64,000 nt of DNA from an uncultured Paracoccus sp. (GCF_937873615.1 NZ_CALMYP010000058.1:62001-126000); one strand, 5' to 3'. Positions 43,560-53,502 are shown, counted from the first letter of the stretch. The notes: a model not told the origin generated them from the letters alone. Numbers and translations: made by a program.

Positions 43560-43750
43560 CCGACGCGAAGGCCCCGGAATTCGACCGCCACATGCTGGAA
43601 GCCCTGGTCTGTCCGGTCACCCATGGCACGCTGAGTTACGACGCCGCCCGGCAGGAGCTGGTCTCGAAAACCGCCGGCCTCGCCTTTCCGATCCGCGCCG
43701 GCATCCCGATCATGCTGATCGACGAGGCCCGGCAGCTGAAGGCGGATTAA
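43556..43750 (+). CDS. Trm112 family protein
   Basis: The 64-residue protein has the family core [21 protein letters not shown] and [20 protein letters not shown]. Trm112-type proteins are small zinc-ribbon-like partners; the single Cys here (VCP) means the zinc site is incomplete, as is common in bacterial members. It may activate a methyltransferase partner, unknown here. It overlaps the Lon-N gene by four bases and the convergent ubiH stop by four bases. Confidence 0.92.
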   Translation: MTDAKAPEFDRHMLEALVCPVTHGTLSYDAARQELVSKTAGLAFPIRAGIPIMLIDEARQLKAD

Positions 43751-44967
43751 AGCGGCTGTCCCGCCAGCAGGCGCGGCATCGGTTGCTGGGTCAGCCCGGC
43801 GGCCTGTCGCATGAAGCGGCGGCGCAGCGCCGGCACCGCGTTGACCGCGCCCATGCCAAGGCCGCGCGCCGCGCGCAGCAGCGGGTTATCATTTGAAAAC
43901 AACGTGTTGACGCTGTCCATGCCAAGCGCCAGCGCGGTCGAATCGAAGCGTCGCCAGCCCTGATAGCGGTCCAGCGTGGTGGCGAAGCCGATATCCTCGC
44001 CATTGCGGGCGGCATCGACCAGGCATTCCGCCAGCGCCCCCACATCGCGCAGCCCGAGGTTCAGCCCCTGTCCGGCAATCGGGTGCACGCCATGGGCGGC
44101 ATCTCCGATCAGCGCCACCCGCTCGGCCACGTAATCGCGGGCCAGCGTCAGGTTCAGCGGATAGGAAAAGCGCGGGCCGGCCAGCTCGATCCGGCCGGTG
44201 ATCCCGTGGATATGCGGCGACAGGACCTCAAGAAAGGCCTCGTCCGACAGTGCGGCGATGGCCGTGGCCCGGCTGCGGGTCAGTGACCAGACGATGGAAG
44301 AACGGTTCTCGCGCAGCGGCAGCACCGCCAGCGGGCCGGTCGGCAGGAAGATCTGATGGGCCGCGCCTTCATGCGGGATCTCCTGGCTCAGCGCGGCGAC
44401 TAGCGCGGTCTGGCCGTAATCCCAGCCGGTGCGGGTAATGCCGGCGCGTTCGGCGACACCCGAACGCCGCCCGTCGGCCCCGACCAGCAGCCGCGCCCGC
44501 AGGCTACGCCCGTCCGACAGCGCGACGGTGATCCCGCCCGCATCGGCGGCCTGCCCGGTCACCAGCGTCTCGGGGATATGGGTCAGCCGTTCCGGCATGG
44601 CGGCAATCAGCGCACGATAAAGGAAGCGATCTTCCAGCATCTGGCCCAGCACGCCTTCCTCGATCTCGGCACTGTCGAAGAACAGCCCGAGCGGCGAGAT
44701 ATCCTCGCCGCGACCCTGCCGGGCGATGACCCTGGTGATGGGCTGGGCGGTCGGTGCCAGCCCCTGCCACAGCCCGATGCCGCGCAGCAGATGCACCGAT
44801 GACAGCGCCAGCGCATAGGCGCGGCCGTCGAAATTGTCCGAAGCCCGCGCCCGCGCCGGGGCCGCGTCCACGACGGCCACGCGCATCCCCGCATCCGCCA
44901 GCGCCAGTCCGAGCGCCGGGCCGTTCAGCCCGCCCCCGGCAATCACCACGTCGAATTCATTATCCAT
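43747..44967 (-). CDS. ubiH: UbiH/COQ6-family ubiquinone hydroxylase
   Basis: This flavoprotein monooxygenase hydroxylates the ubiquinone ring. The 406-residue protein opens with [30 protein letters not shown] (dinucleotide fold), has [18 protein letters not shown] mid-protein and the FAD motif [31 protein letters not shown] near residue 290. Which ring position is modified (UbiH, UbiF or UbiL type) cannot be told. The start is ATG facing the divergent amidase gene. Confidence 0.93.
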   Translation of the reverse strand: MDNEFDVVIAGGGLNGPALGLALADAGMRVAVVDAAPARARASDNFDGRAYALALSSVHLLRGIGLWQGLAPTAQPITRVIARQGRGEDISPLGLFFDSAEIEEGVLGQMLEDRFLYRALIAAMPERLTHIPETLVTGQAADAGGITVALSDGRSLRARLLVGADGRRSGVAERAGITRTGWDYGQTALVAALSQEIPHEGAAHQIFLPTGPLAVLPLRENRSSIVWSLTRSRATAIAALSDEAFLEVLSPHIHGITGRIELAGPRFSYPLNLTLARDYVAERVALIGDAAHGVHPIAGQGLNLGLRDVGALAECLVDAARNGEDIGFATTLDRYQGWRRFDSTALALGMDSVNTLFSNDNPLLRAARGLGMGAVNAVPALRRRFMRQAAGLTQQPMPRLLAGQPL

Positions 44968-45073
44968 GGCGGCGATCCTACGCCCGGCCCGGCGCCGCGT
45001 CCATGCGGCAAAAGCGATAGACGGGGCGGGCGGCTGCGATTAGCTTCGCGGGGAAACAAGGGGGATCACGGGC

Positions 45074-46402
45074 ATGGATTGGCTGACCGGCACGGCAAGC
45101 GAACAGGGGCGGGCGATTCTGGCGGGGCTGGTCTCTCCGGTGGATCTGACCGATGCCTGTCTGGAGGCGATTTCGCGCCATCCCGAACGCGACCGGATCT
45201 TTGCCCGGCTGACCCCGGAGCGCGCCCGTTCCGAGGCCATCGCCGCCCATGACCGCGCCCGTGCCGGGCTGCGGCGCGGACTTCTGGACGGTGTCCCGCT
45301 CAGCTGGAAGGACAATATCGACAGTGCCGGCACCGCGACCGAGGCCGGATCGGCGCTGCTGAAGGGCCGGGTGCCGGATCGCGATGCGGTGGTGCTGGCC
45401 AATGCCGATCAAGCCGGGCTCGTGTGCCTCGGCAAGACCCATATGACCGAACTGGCCTTCAGCGGGCTGGGTCTGAACCCGATCACGGCCACCCCGCCCA
45501 ATGCGCTCGATCCGGCGCTGGCACCGGGCGGGTCGAGTTCCGGTTCTGCCGTTTCGGTGGCGCTCGGGCTGGCTTCGGCCAGTATCGGCTCCGATACCGG
45601 CGGCTCGATCCGGCTGCCGGCGGCGTGGAACGGGCTGGTGGGCTTCAAGCCGACGCCGGGGCAGGTGCCGATGACGGGCGTGGTGCCGCTGTGCCCGCGT
45701 TTCGACGTGGCCGGCCCGCTGGCCCGCAGCGTCGAGGATTGTGCCGAGCTTTTTGCCGCCATCACCGCCCGGCCCGCGCCCGACCTGACCGATGCGCGAC
45801 CGGCGGGGCTGCATCTGCTGGTGCTGGACGGGGTGCCCTTCGACGCCGCGCGCGAGGCCCCCGTCGCCGCCTTCGAGGCGGCGGTGGATCGCCTTGGCCG
45901 TGCTGGCGTCCGCATCAGCCGCGCCGCGCCGGCCATGCTGGCCGAGGTCATGGCGCTGGCACCGACGCTCTTCGCGCCCGAGGCTTACGGCACCTGGGCC
46001 GCCCATATCGAGGATGCGCCCGAGGCGATGTATCCGCCGATCCTGAACCGTTTCCGCGCCGGGCGCGAGGTTTCGGCCCCGGATTACGTCGCCGGCTGGC
46101 AGACGCTCGACCGGCTGCGGGGCCTCTGGGCCGAGACGGTGGCGGGTTTCGACGCCGTGATCCTGCCTAGCTGCCCGATCCTGCCCCCCGACCGCGAGGC
46201 TTTGCTGGCCGATGCCGATTTCTTCGCCTCGGAAAACCTGCTGACCCTGCGCAATACCCGGATCGGCAATCTTCTGGGCCTGCCGGCGATCAGCCTGCCG
46301 ACCGCGCGCCCGGCCTGCGGGATCATGGCCATGGGCCCGGCGGGGGGCGATCTGGCGCTTCTGCGTGTCGCCCATGCCATGGAAGCGGCGCTTTCGGCCT
46401 AA
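45074..46402 (+). CDS. Amidase-signature family enzyme
   Basis: The 442-residue hydrolase shows the Ser-cisSer-Lys triad: lysine in VPLSWKDNIDSAG, the Gly/Ser-rich PGGSSSGSAVSVALGL and nucleophile region IGSDTGGSIRLPAAWNGLVGFKPT. It lacks the GatA-specific neighbours, so it is more likely a free amidase for small amides than the tRNA amidotransferase subunit. Cytoplasmic. It precedes the aminotransferase gene by 77 bases on the same strand. Confidence 0.9.
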   Translation: MDWLTGTASEQGRAILAGLVSPVDLTDACLEAISRHPERDRIFARLTPERARSEAIAAHDRARAGLRRGLLDGVPLSWKDNIDSAGTATEAGSALLKGRVPDRDAVVLANADQAGLVCLGKTHMTELAFSGLGLNPITATPPNALDPALAPGGSSSGSAVSVALGLASASIGSDTGGSIRLPAAWNGLVGFKPTPGQVPMTGVVPLCPRFDVAGPLARSVEDCAELFAAITARPAPDLTDARPAGLHLLVLDGVPFDAAREAPVAAFEAAVDRLGRAGVRISRAAPAMLAEVMALAPTLFAPEAYGTWAAHIEDAPEAMYPPILNRFRAGREVSAPDYVAGWQTLDRLRGLWAETVAGFDAVILPSCPILPPDREALLADADFFASENLLTLRNTRIGNLLGLPAISLPTARPACGIMAMGPAGGDLALLRVAHAMEAALSA

Positions 46403-46479
46403 GCCGACTGGACGGACGGGCAGCGTTTCTGTAATCTCCAGTCATAACGGGGCGATACGACCCCGACTGAGAGGCAGTC

Positions 46480-47664
46480 ATGGCAATACCCGAGCGGTTC
46501 TCGAACCTGCCGGAATACGCGTTTCCGCGCCTGCGGGCGCTCCTCGCCGGAATCGAACCCGGTGGCGAGCCGATGGTGATGACCATTGGCGAGCCGCGTC
46601 ACCCCATGCCCGCTTTTGTCGCCCCGATCATGGCCGAGAGCATTGATCTCTTTGCGAAATATCCTTCGAACGAAGGTACGCCGGCGCTGCTGGAAGCGAT
46701 CTCGGGCTGGATCCGTCGCCGCCACGGGATCGAGGTCGGGCCCGAGCGGCTGATGGCCCTGAACGGCACCCGCGAGGGGCTGTTCAACGCGGCCCTTGCG
46801 CTTGCGCCCGAACACAAGAACGGCGCGCGCCCGGCGGTGCTGGTGCCGAACCCGTTCTATCAGGTCTATGCCGTGGCCGCCGCCGCCGTAGCTGCCGATC
46901 CGGTTTTCGTGCCGGCCGGTCCCGAGACCGGCTTTCTGCCCGATTATGCCGGGCTGGACCGGGCCACGCTGGACCGCACGGCGATTGCCTATCTGTGTTC
47001 GCCGGCCAATCCGCAGGGCGCGATTGCCGGCGAGGATTATCTGGAAACCCTGATCGCACTGGCTGACAGACACGATTTTCTGGTCTTTGCCGACGAATGC
47101 TATTCCGAGATCTATCGCGACGCCCCGCCGCCCGGCGCCCTGGCCGTGGCTACGCGCATGGGTCTGGCGGATCGGGTGGTGATGTTCAACTCGCTGTCGA
47201 AGCGGTCGAACCTGCCCGGGCTGCGCTCGGGCTTTGCGGCGGGAAGTGCGGCGAATATCGCCCAGATGCGGCGTCTGCGCAGCTATGCCGGCGCGCCCCT
47301 GTCGCTGCCGGCGCAGGCCGTCAGCGCCGCCGCCTGGGCCGACGAGGGGCATGTGCAGGACAGTCTTGCGCTCTACCGGCGCAAATATGCCGTGGCCGAC
47401 CGGGTCCTGGGCAATGTGCCCGGCTATCGCGGCCCCGAGGGCGGCTTCTTCCTGTGGCTTCCGGTCGAGGATGGCGAGCAGGCGGCCAAGCAATTGTGGC
47501 GCGAGGCCGGCATTCAGGTGCTGCCGGGCGCCTATCTGTCGCGCGAAGTGGCGGGCGAAAATCCCGGTCGGGGCTATATCCGCGTCGCCCTGGTGGCGGG
47601 CGAAAGTGAAACCGAACAGGCGCTCAGCCGCCTGAAAGACGTGATTTATAAAGAGGGCAGGTGA
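46480..47664 (+). CDS. Class I/II aminotransferase (DapC-like)
   Basis: The 394-residue PLP enzyme has MTIGEPRHPMP near the start, NEGTPALLEAISGWI, and the Schiff-base lysine in FNSLSKRSNLPGLRSGF (near residue 236). ECYSEIY supplies the cofactor-nitrogen-binding region and GYIRVALV the carboxylate-binding arginine. This pattern is like N-succinyldiaminopimelate aminotransferase (lysine/peptidoglycan synthesis), so DapC is plausible but not proven. ftsK starts directly after its stop. Confidence 0.88.
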   Translation: MAIPERFSNLPEYAFPRLRALLAGIEPGGEPMVMTIGEPRHPMPAFVAPIMAESIDLFAKYPSNEGTPALLEAISGWIRRRHGIEVGPERLMALNGTREGLFNAALALAPEHKNGARPAVLVPNPFYQVYAVAAAAVAADPVFVPAGPETGFLPDYAGLDRATLDRTAIAYLCSPANPQGAIAGEDYLETLIALADRHDFLVFADECYSEIYRDAPPPGALAVATRMGLADRVVMFNSLSKRSNLPGLRSGFAAGSAANIAQMRRLRSYAGAPLSLPAQAVSAAAWADEGHVQDSLALYRRKYAVADRVLGNVPGYRGPEGGFFLWLPVEDGEQAAKQLWREAGIQVLPGAYLSREVAGENPGRGYIRVALVAGESETEQALSRLKDVIYKEGR

Positions 47665-50280
47665 ATGGCGAGCTGGCAGGCGAAGGGGCGCGATCCGCTT
47701 TTCGATCAGAATACCCAGGCGGCGCTGGAACGGCGCGGCAAGGAATTGATCGGCGCCGGGCTGGTGGTGCTGGCGGCGGTTCTGGCCATGGTGCTTTACA
47801 GCTGGTCGCCCGACGATCCCAGCTTCCTGGCCGCGACCGATCAACCGCCGGTCAACCTGCTGGGCCGTTTCGGGGCCTATCTGGCCGCGCCGCTGATGAT
47901 GATCGCCGGCTACGGTGCCTGGGGGCTGGCGCTCGGGTCGCTGGTCTGGGGCCTGCGCCTGATGCTGCACAAGGGCGAGGACCGGGTCATGCGCGCGGTT
48001 TTCCTGCCCATCGCCGTGGCGCTGGGTTCGGTCTATTGCGCCTCGATGGTGCCGCCCTTCGGCTGGGACGAGAACTTCGGTCTCGGCGGGCATTTCGGCG
48101 ACATGATGATGGGCGGGCTGATGGCGGTTCTGCCCTTCGGGCCGGCGGCCTCGCTGAAGATCGGCGCGCTCATGATGGTGGTCGGTGCGATTGGCTTCTA
48201 TGGCTTCGTTCTGGGCTTCGACATGGCCGAGGCGCGGCGGCTGGCGCGCTGGCTGGCGACCGGGCTGGTCACCGCCTATGACGGGCTTCTGCGCCTGCTG
48301 GGCAAGGGTGCCGTCGGTGCCATGGGTGCCGCGCAGGGCTTGAAGGCCCGCGCCGCCGAGCGCCGCGCCCAGCCCGAGATTGATGCCGAACCGGGCAACG
48401 CGCCGAAGCGCGGCCTGTTCCGTCGCCGTTCCCAGCCCGAAGAATGGGAGGACGAGGGCGAGCTGGTCGAGCCAGAGGCCCATGACGCCACCGCGCCGTC
48501 CTCGGATGAGGTGTCGGCCCGGATCACCGATGTGATCTCGAAGCGCGGCGGCAGCCTGCTGAGTTCGGTCACCCAGCGGCTGAATGCCAATCGGCAGGAC
48601 GTGATGCTGGACGGGCCCGAGGATGAGGACGAGGCCATCGAGCCCGCCGATCCGCATCCTTTCGGTGCCGCCACCGCCCGCCTTGTCACGCCGGTGAAGA
48701 AGCCCGCCGCACCGTCGCGTCAGGCCCAGGCCGAGGCCCAGCCCTCGCTGCGCTTCGACGATAGTTTCAGCGATTTCGAATGCCCGCCGCTGTCGCTTCT
48801 GACGGCGGAGGCGACGATTCAGCGCCACCAGCTGTCCGATGAGGCTTTGGCGGAAAACGCCCGGATGCTGGAAGCGGTGCTGGACGATTACGGCGTCAAG
48901 GGCCAGATCACCGCCGTTCATCCCGGCCCGGTGGTCACGCTTTACGAACTCGAACCCGCGCCCGGTCTGAAGGCCAGCCGGGTGATCGGGCTCTCGGACG
49001 ATATCGCGCGTTCGATGTCGGCGCTGTCGGCGCGGGTTTCGACCGTGCCGGGCCGCACCGTGATCGGGATCGAACTGCCGAATGCGCGCCGCGAGAAGGT
49101 GCTGCTGCGCGAGATCCTGTCGGCGAAATCCTATGGCGATGCCTCCTATCCGCTGCCGCTTGCGCTCGGCAAGGATATCGGCGGCGGCCCGGTGGTCGCG
49201 AATCTCGCCAAGATGCCCCACCTGCTGATCGCCGGGACCACGGGTTCGGGTAAGTCGGTGGCGATCAACACCATGATCCTCAGCCTGCTTTACAAGCTGA
49301 CGCCGGACGAATGCCGGCTGATCATGATCGACCCGAAGATGCTGGAACTGTCGGTCTATGACGGCATCCCGCATCTGCTGTCCCCGGTCGTGACCGACCC
49401 GAAGAAGGCGGTTGTCGCCCTGAAATGGGTCGTGGCCGAGATGGAAGAGCGTTATCGCAAGATGTCCAAGATGGGCGTGCGCAATATCGAGGGCTATAAC
49501 GGCCGCGTCCGCGAGGCGCAGGCCAAGGACGAGATGTTCAAGCGCACCGTCCAGACCGGCTTCGACGAGGACACCGGCGAGCCGATCTTCGAAACCGAGG
49601 AATTCCAGCCCGAGACCTTCCCCTATATCGTCGTCATCGTCGACGAGATGGCCGACCTGATGATGGTCGCCGGCAAGGAGATCGAGGCCTGCATCCAGCG
49701 TCTCGCACAGATGGCACGGGCCTCGGGCATCCACCTGATCATGGCGACGCAGCGGCCTTCGGTCGATGTCATCACCGGCACGATCAAGGCGAACTTCCCG
49801 ACCCGGATTTCCTTCCAGGTCACCTCGAAGATCGACAGCCGTACCATCCTGGGCGAACAGGGGGCTGAGCAATTGCTGGGTCAGGGCGACATGCTCTATA
49901 TGGCCGGCGGATCGAAGATCACCCGCGTCCATGGGCCGTTCGTTTCGGATGAAGAGGTCGAGGAGGTGGTGAACCACCTGAAATCCTTCGGCCCGCCCAG
50001 CTACAAGTCCGGCGTGGTCGATGGCCCCGAGGACGAGGTGGCGGGCGATATCGACGCCGTTCTGGGCCTTGGCAATTCGGCCGATGGGGACGACCAGCTT
50101 TACGATCAGGCGGTGATGATCGTCGCCAAGGACCGCAAATGCTCGACCTCCTATATCCAGCGCAAGCTGGCCATCGGCTATAACAAGGCCGCCCGCATCG
50201 TCGAGATGATGGAGGATCAGGGCGTCGTCAGCAGCGCCAACCATGTCGGCAAGCGCGAGGTGTTGGTGCCCGAGATCTGA
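47665..50280 (+). CDS. ftsK: DNA translocase FtsK
   Basis: FtsK anchors at the division septum and pumps DNA toward dif. The 871-residue protein has four N-terminal membrane helices (within residues 25-190), a long charged linker (to about 375), then the RecA-like motor: [21 protein letters not shown] (Walker A), [15 protein letters not shown] (Walker B) and [25 protein letters not shown]. The C-terminal winged-helix gamma domain ends in [20 protein letters not shown]. Its stop abuts the convergent Fic gene with no bases between. Confidence 0.97.
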   Translation: MASWQAKGRDPLFDQNTQAALERRGKELIGAGLVVLAAVLAMVLYSWSPDDPSFLAATDQPPVNLLGRFGAYLAAPLMMIAGYGAWGLALGSLVWGLRLMLHKGEDRVMRAVFLPIAVALGSVYCASMVPPFGWDENFGLGGHFGDMMMGGLMAVLPFGPAASLKIGALMMVVGAIGFYGFVLGFDMAEARRLARWLATGLVTAYDGLLRLLGKGAVGAMGAAQGLKARAAERRAQPEIDAEPGNAPKRGLFRRRSQPEEWEDEGELVEPEAHDATAPSSDEVSARITDVISKRGGSLLSSVTQRLNANRQDVMLDGPEDEDEAIEPADPHPFGAATARLVTPVKKPAAPSRQAQAEAQPSLRFDDSFSDFECPPLSLLTAEATIQRHQLSDEALAENARMLEAVLDDYGVKGQITAVHPGPVVTLYELEPAPGLKASRVIGLSDDIARSMSALSARVSTVPGRTVIGIELPNARREKVLLREILSAKSYGDASYPLPLALGKDIGGGPVVANLAKMPHLLIAGTTGSGKSVAINTMILSLLYKLTPDECRLIMIDPKMLELSVYDGIPHLLSPVVTDPKKAVVALKWVVAEMEERYRKMSKMGVRNIEGYNGRVREAQAKDEMFKRTVQTGFDEDTGEPIFETEEFQPETFPYIVVIVDEMADLMMVAGKEIEACIQRLAQMARASGIHLIMATQRPSVDVITGTIKANFPTRISFQVTSKIDSRTILGEQGAEQLLGQGDMLYMAGGSKITRVHGPFVSDEEVEEVVNHLKSFGPPSYKSGVVDGPEDEVAGDIDAVLGLGNSADGDDQLYDQAVMIVAKDRKCSTSYIQRKLAIGYNKAARIVEMMEDQGVVSSANHVGKREVLVPEI

Positions 50281-51477
50281 TCAGTCCGTGAACAGCCTCA
50301 CATATGGGCTGTACTGGAACACCCTGTTGCGCCTCTGTCCGGTCATCTCGTTGACCAGGCCGAGATCCTCCAGTTGGCGCGTAAGGGTGTTCGCGGCCTG
50401 CGGCGATATCTTCAGGAACTCGGCCACGTTCGCGACCGTGAAAATCGGGCGCTGATACAGCGATTCCAGGAAGCGCAGACCGTTCGCGGCACCCTTTCCA
50501 AGGCTGTCGATCAGGCTTTCCCGGTGCGTCTCGCGCATATTCACGATCAACCTGGCAGTTTCCGTCGCCTCATTTGCCACTTCGGCAATGCCGGTTAGGA
50601 AGAACTTGATCCAGCTTTCCCAGTCGCCTTCGCTGCGTGTGGCCTGCAGGAGGTCATAATATCGCGCCCGATGCTGCTTCAGGTAATGCGACAGATACAG
50701 GACCGGCCTTTGCAGCGCCTCTTGCTCGCATAGAATGAAGGTTATCAACAGCCGTCCCATGCGGCCATTTCCGTCAAGAAATGGGTGCAGGGTTTCGAAA
50801 TGGGCATGAATCAGGCCGATGCGGATCAGCAAGGGGATCCTGTCGTCGGCATGTAGGTATTTCTCAAGCTCACCCAACAGGCGAAGCAGTTCGGACGGGG
50901 GCGGGGGCACAAAACTTGCGCTGCGCAGTGTGGCGCCGGCGGGGCCGATCCAGTTCTGCGTCCTGCGAAACTCGCCCGGCGTGGCGTGTTGCCCTCTGAC
51001 CCCTTGCATGAGCTTGGCGTGGATCTCGCGGATCAACCGCAACGAGACCGGCAACTCGTCAAGCCGCGCCAGCCCGAAGTTAAGCGCGGTGACATAGTTG
51101 ATGATTTCTTCCGTGTCATTGGGCCGGGTGGGGTCAAATATCTGCGCCTCGACTTCCAGAATGTCCCCCAGCGATGCCTGTGTACCCTCGATCTGGGACG
51201 ACAGGACCGCCTCCTTGCGCACATACATGAAGACGAACAGATCGGGGTTCGGCAGGGACTGGACCGAGCCATCCAGGCGTCCCAATGCCCGATCGGCACG
51301 CGACAGCAGGTGATGCATCTCGTCATCGAAGGTGATGGGCGGATTAGGTGGCAGGTCGAACGGAATAAATGCCGTATAGCCGTCGATCTGTCTTTGGTAC
51401 TGACCAGCAGTGCGCTTTATATGCTTGGCCATGAAGAATAATCTCACATAAGAAAGCGGACTTGCATTCGATGCCAT
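50281..51477 (-). CDS. Fic family protein, class II self-inhibited type
   Basis: The 398-residue protein has the catalytic Fic loop HPFLDGNGRMGR (residues 231-242), the full H-x-F-x-D-G-N-G-R-x-x-R set needed for AMP transfer to target hydroxyls. Residues 93-98, SSQIEG, match the (S/T)xxxE(G/N) inhibitory helix on the N-terminal side, which defines class II Fic proteins and explains the lack of a separate antitoxin. The tail (about 345-398, TVANVAEFLKISPQAANTLTRQLEDLGLV) is a winged helix that may bind DNA. Starts at MASNAS or 15 codons later at MAKHIK are both possible. Base composition is visibly less GC-rich than its neighbours. Targets unknown. Confidence 0.93.
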   Translation of the reverse strand: MASNASPLSYVRLFFMAKHIKRTAGQYQRQIDGYTAFIPFDLPPNPPITFDDEMHHLLSRADRALGRLDGSVQSLPNPDLFVFMYVRKEAVLSSQIEGTQASLGDILEVEAQIFDPTRPNDTEEIINYVTALNFGLARLDELPVSLRLIREIHAKLMQGVRGQHATPGEFRRTQNWIGPAGATLRSASFVPPPPSELLRLLGELEKYLHADDRIPLLIRIGLIHAHFETLHPFLDGNGRMGRLLITFILCEQEALQRPVLYLSHYLKQHRARYYDLLQATRSEGDWESWIKFFLTGIAEVANEATETARLIVNMRETHRESLIDSLGKGAANGLRFLESLYQRPIFTVANVAEFLKISPQAANTLTRQLEDLGLVNEMTGQRRNRVFQYSPYVRLFTD

Positions 51478-51487
51478 GCCTGTCGCC

Positions 51488-51512
51488 TATAATCAACTGG
51501 CACTTGATTATA
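51488..51512. promoter_or_regulatory. Palindrome containing TATAAT on both strands
   Basis: TATAATCAA-N7-TTGATTATA is a perfect nine-base-pair palindrome, rare A/T-rich sequence here. Each arm supplies a perfect -10 TATAAT, one pointing left toward fic and one right toward the zinc-peptidase-like gene. A repressor bound here would block both; the Fic winged helix is the obvious candidate. No good -35 is evident. Confidence 0.5.
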
Positions 51513-51517
51513 AAATG

Positions 51518-51567
51518 GGGTCTGGGTGCATTAATCCAGCCAACTGGATTAGCGCGACCGCAGACCC
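51518..51567 (+). promoter_or_regulatory. Compound stem-loop in the leader right of the palindrome
   Basis: An outer GGGTCTG-GGT stem pairs with ACC-G-CAGACCC and encloses a perfect inner stem TAATCCAG/CTGGATTA around CCAA. If the rightward TATAAT is used, this lies early in the 5' leader of the peptidase-like gene. It could be an attenuator, mRNA stabiliser or recombination remnant. Confidence 0.5.
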
Positions 51568-51681
51568 GATGCGGATACGCCCCGGCCTGCACCGTCCGGC
51601 CTTCGCATCAATCCGCCGATTGCCCTGCGGCCGCGCCGCTTTATGCTGGAACGGATCGGCAGAACTTGCGAAAGAAACCCC

Positions 51682-52398
51682 ATGACGGTCTGGCAGATCC
51701 ACTACTTGAACGCCCGCAACGCATTGACCGGCGTGATGCCCGAAACCCGTGCCGCCGCGCGAGAGGCGGTGGCGGCGGTCGGCGCGCTTGTCGATCTGCC
51801 GCGCTTCGATCTGGTCATCCGTGTCGGCGACGAGGTCATGCAGGGCTGGGCCGTGGGCGGTTACGCGCCCGGGCCGGGGTATATCCAGATCACGCTGGAC
51901 CCGTCCCGCTTCAGCCCCGAACCCTTCATCCGCACACTGGTCCACGAGCTTCACCACCTGATCCGCTGGGACGGTCCCGGCTATGGCAAGTCCCTGGGCG
52001 AGGCACTGGTCAGCGAGGGCCTTGCCGGGCATTTCGTGCGGCAGGTTCTGGGCGGGCCGCCCGATCCATGGGACGCCGCCGCGCCGTCCGAGGCATTGGT
52101 GCGCCAGGCGATGAACGAATGGTCGCGGCTGGATTACGACCATGCCGAATGGTTCTTCGGCAAGGGCAGGATTCGCCGCTGGTCGGGCTATGGGCTCGGG
52201 CACCGGCTGGTCGCGGAATACCTGTCGCAGAACCCGCAGGAAAACGCGGTGACGCTGGCCGCAGCCCCCGCCGACCGCTTCCGCAATGCCATGCGCAAGC
52301 TGGCCAAGGAAGCGGCCCTCGACCAGCCCGAAGCGGGAGAGGGGACAGCGGACGCCGCCGAACCCGAACCCAAGCCCGCGCCGCCGAAGGGCGACTGA
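51682..52398 (+). CDS. Putative zinc metallopeptidase (DUF2268-like)
   Basis: The 238-residue protein has a gluzincin-type zinc motif HELHHLIRWDG (HEXXH at residues 88-92) and a possible third ligand, Glu in EALVSEGLAGHF, 22 residues after the motif. This agrees with the DUF2268 predicted Zn-dependent proteases. No signal peptide is visible and the last ~25 residues are disordered (Glu/Pro/Ala/Lys). I chose the ATG giving MTVWQIHYLN; a start 13 codons upstream is possible. Divergent from fic across the palindromic region; convergent with asd. Confidence 0.72.
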   Translation: MTVWQIHYLNARNALTGVMPETRAAAREAVAAVGALVDLPRFDLVIRVGDEVMQGWAVGGYAPGPGYIQITLDPSRFSPEPFIRTLVHELHHLIRWDGPGYGKSLGEALVSEGLAGHFVRQVLGGPPDPWDAAAPSEALVRQAMNEWSRLDYDHAEWFFGKGRIRRWSGYGLGHRLVAEYLSQNPQENAVTLAAAPADRFRNAMRKLAKEAALDQPEAGEGTADAAEPEPKPAPPKGD

Positions 52399-52408
52399 TC
52401 CCGGGACC

Positions 52409-53431
52409 TCAGCCCTTCTGCAGGTAATCCCGGCCCAGCAGTTCCGCGATCTGCACCAGGTTCAGCGCCGAGCCCTTGCGCAGGCTGTCGCAGGTGATCC
52501 ACAGGTTCAGCCCGTTCTCGACGGTGCTGTCCTGGCGGATGCGGCTGACGAAGGTGGCGAAATCGCCCGCCGCCTCGATCGGGGTGACATAGCCGCCATC
52601 CTCGCGCTTGTCGATCACCAGCAGGCCCGGCGATTCGCGCAGGATGTCGCGGGCCTCGTCCTCGTCCAGGAAATCCTCGAACTCGACATTGACCGATTCC
52701 GCATCGCCGACGAAGACCGGCACCCGCACGCAGGTCACCGAGACCCGGATCGCCGGATCGAGGATCTTCTTCACCTCGGCCTTGATCTGCCATTCGGCGC
52801 GGCTGGCGCCGTCCTCCATGAACTCGCCGACCTGCGGGATGACGTTGAAGGCCAGCTGGCGCGGGAAGATCGACGGCTCGACCTCCTGGCCCGGCACATA
52901 CATGCCCTTGGTCTGGTTCCACAGCTCGTCCATGCCCTTCTTGCCCGCCGTCAGCACCGACTGATAGGTCGAGGCGACGACGCGCCGGATCCGCGCGCGC
53001 TCATGCAGCGGGTTCAGCGCCACCATCAGTTCCGAGGTCGTGGTCTCGGGGCTGGCGATGATCATCCGCTCGCGATAGCCCGCGATGGCGCCGGGATTGA
53101 CCTCGGGCACGACCAGCGGCACCGAAGGCTCCAGCCGGAAGGCGGTGGATGCGTCGATCACCACGCAGCCCTGCCCGGTCGCCAGAGGCGCGTATTTGCG
53201 CGCCTCCTCGGCCTCCATGGCAAAGAGCGCGATGTCATAGCCGGTAAAATCGAAATTCTCGATATCGCGGATCTTCAGCGTCTCGTCGCCGAAACTGGTC
53301 TCGGTTCCCAGCGACCGGCGCGGGCCGAGTGCGGCGACCTCGTCGGCGGGAAATTCCCGCTCGGCCAGAATATTCAGGATCTCGCGGCCCACATCGGTGG
53401 TGGCCCCGGCGACGGCAAGTCTGTAACCCAT
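52409..53431 (-). CDS. asd: Aspartate-semialdehyde dehydrogenase
   Basis: Asd reduces aspartyl phosphate to the semialdehyde that feeds lysine, methionine and threonine synthesis. The 340-residue protein has the N-terminal NADP-binding loop AVAGATTDVGREIL, although GATTDVG is a variant of the usual GATGAVG. A substrate-binding arginine lies near RRVVASTYQSVLTAGKKGMDEL. The usual nucleophilic Cys motif (SNCxT) is not evident: the corresponding stretch reads ASTYQSVLTAG. Check before assuming full activity. Adjacent to the liv cluster on the same strand. Confidence 0.9.
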   Translation of the reverse strand: MGYRLAVAGATTDVGREILNILAEREFPADEVAALGPRRSLGTETSFGDETLKIRDIENFDFTGYDIALFAMEAEEARKYAPLATGQGCVVIDASTAFRLEPSVPLVVPEVNPGAIAGYRERMIIASPETTTSELMVALNPLHERARIRRVVASTYQSVLTAGKKGMDELWNQTKGMYVPGQEVEPSIFPRQLAFNVIPQVGEFMEDGASRAEWQIKAEVKKILDPAIRVSVTCVRVPVFVGDAESVNVEFEDFLDEDEARDILRESPGLLVIDKREDGGYVTPIEAAGDFATFVSRIRQDSTVENGLNLWITCDSLRKGSALNLVQIAELLGRDYLQKG

Positions 53432-53502
53432 CGGAAAGCTCCTCTGCTTGCCCGCGATATAGGCGCCCGCCCCCGAAGGCGAAACCCCAATCCCCGCTCT
53501 TT

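Noticed and set aside
46406-46443. GACTGGA/TCCAGTC inverted repeat before the aminotransferase gene
   Set aside because: Only seven base pairs with a 24-base gap and no T-run; could be chance.
46399-50244. A 1281-residue open frame on the minus strand over the aminotransferase and ftsK
   Set aside because: It is a GC-rich antisense shadow of two clear genes, its composition is Arg/Gly/His/Gln-rich and no domain is recognisable.
51488-51512. Possible FNR/Anr box
   Set aside because: FNR needs TTGAT-N4-ATCAA. Here ATCAA precedes TTGAT with seven bases between, the opposite order.
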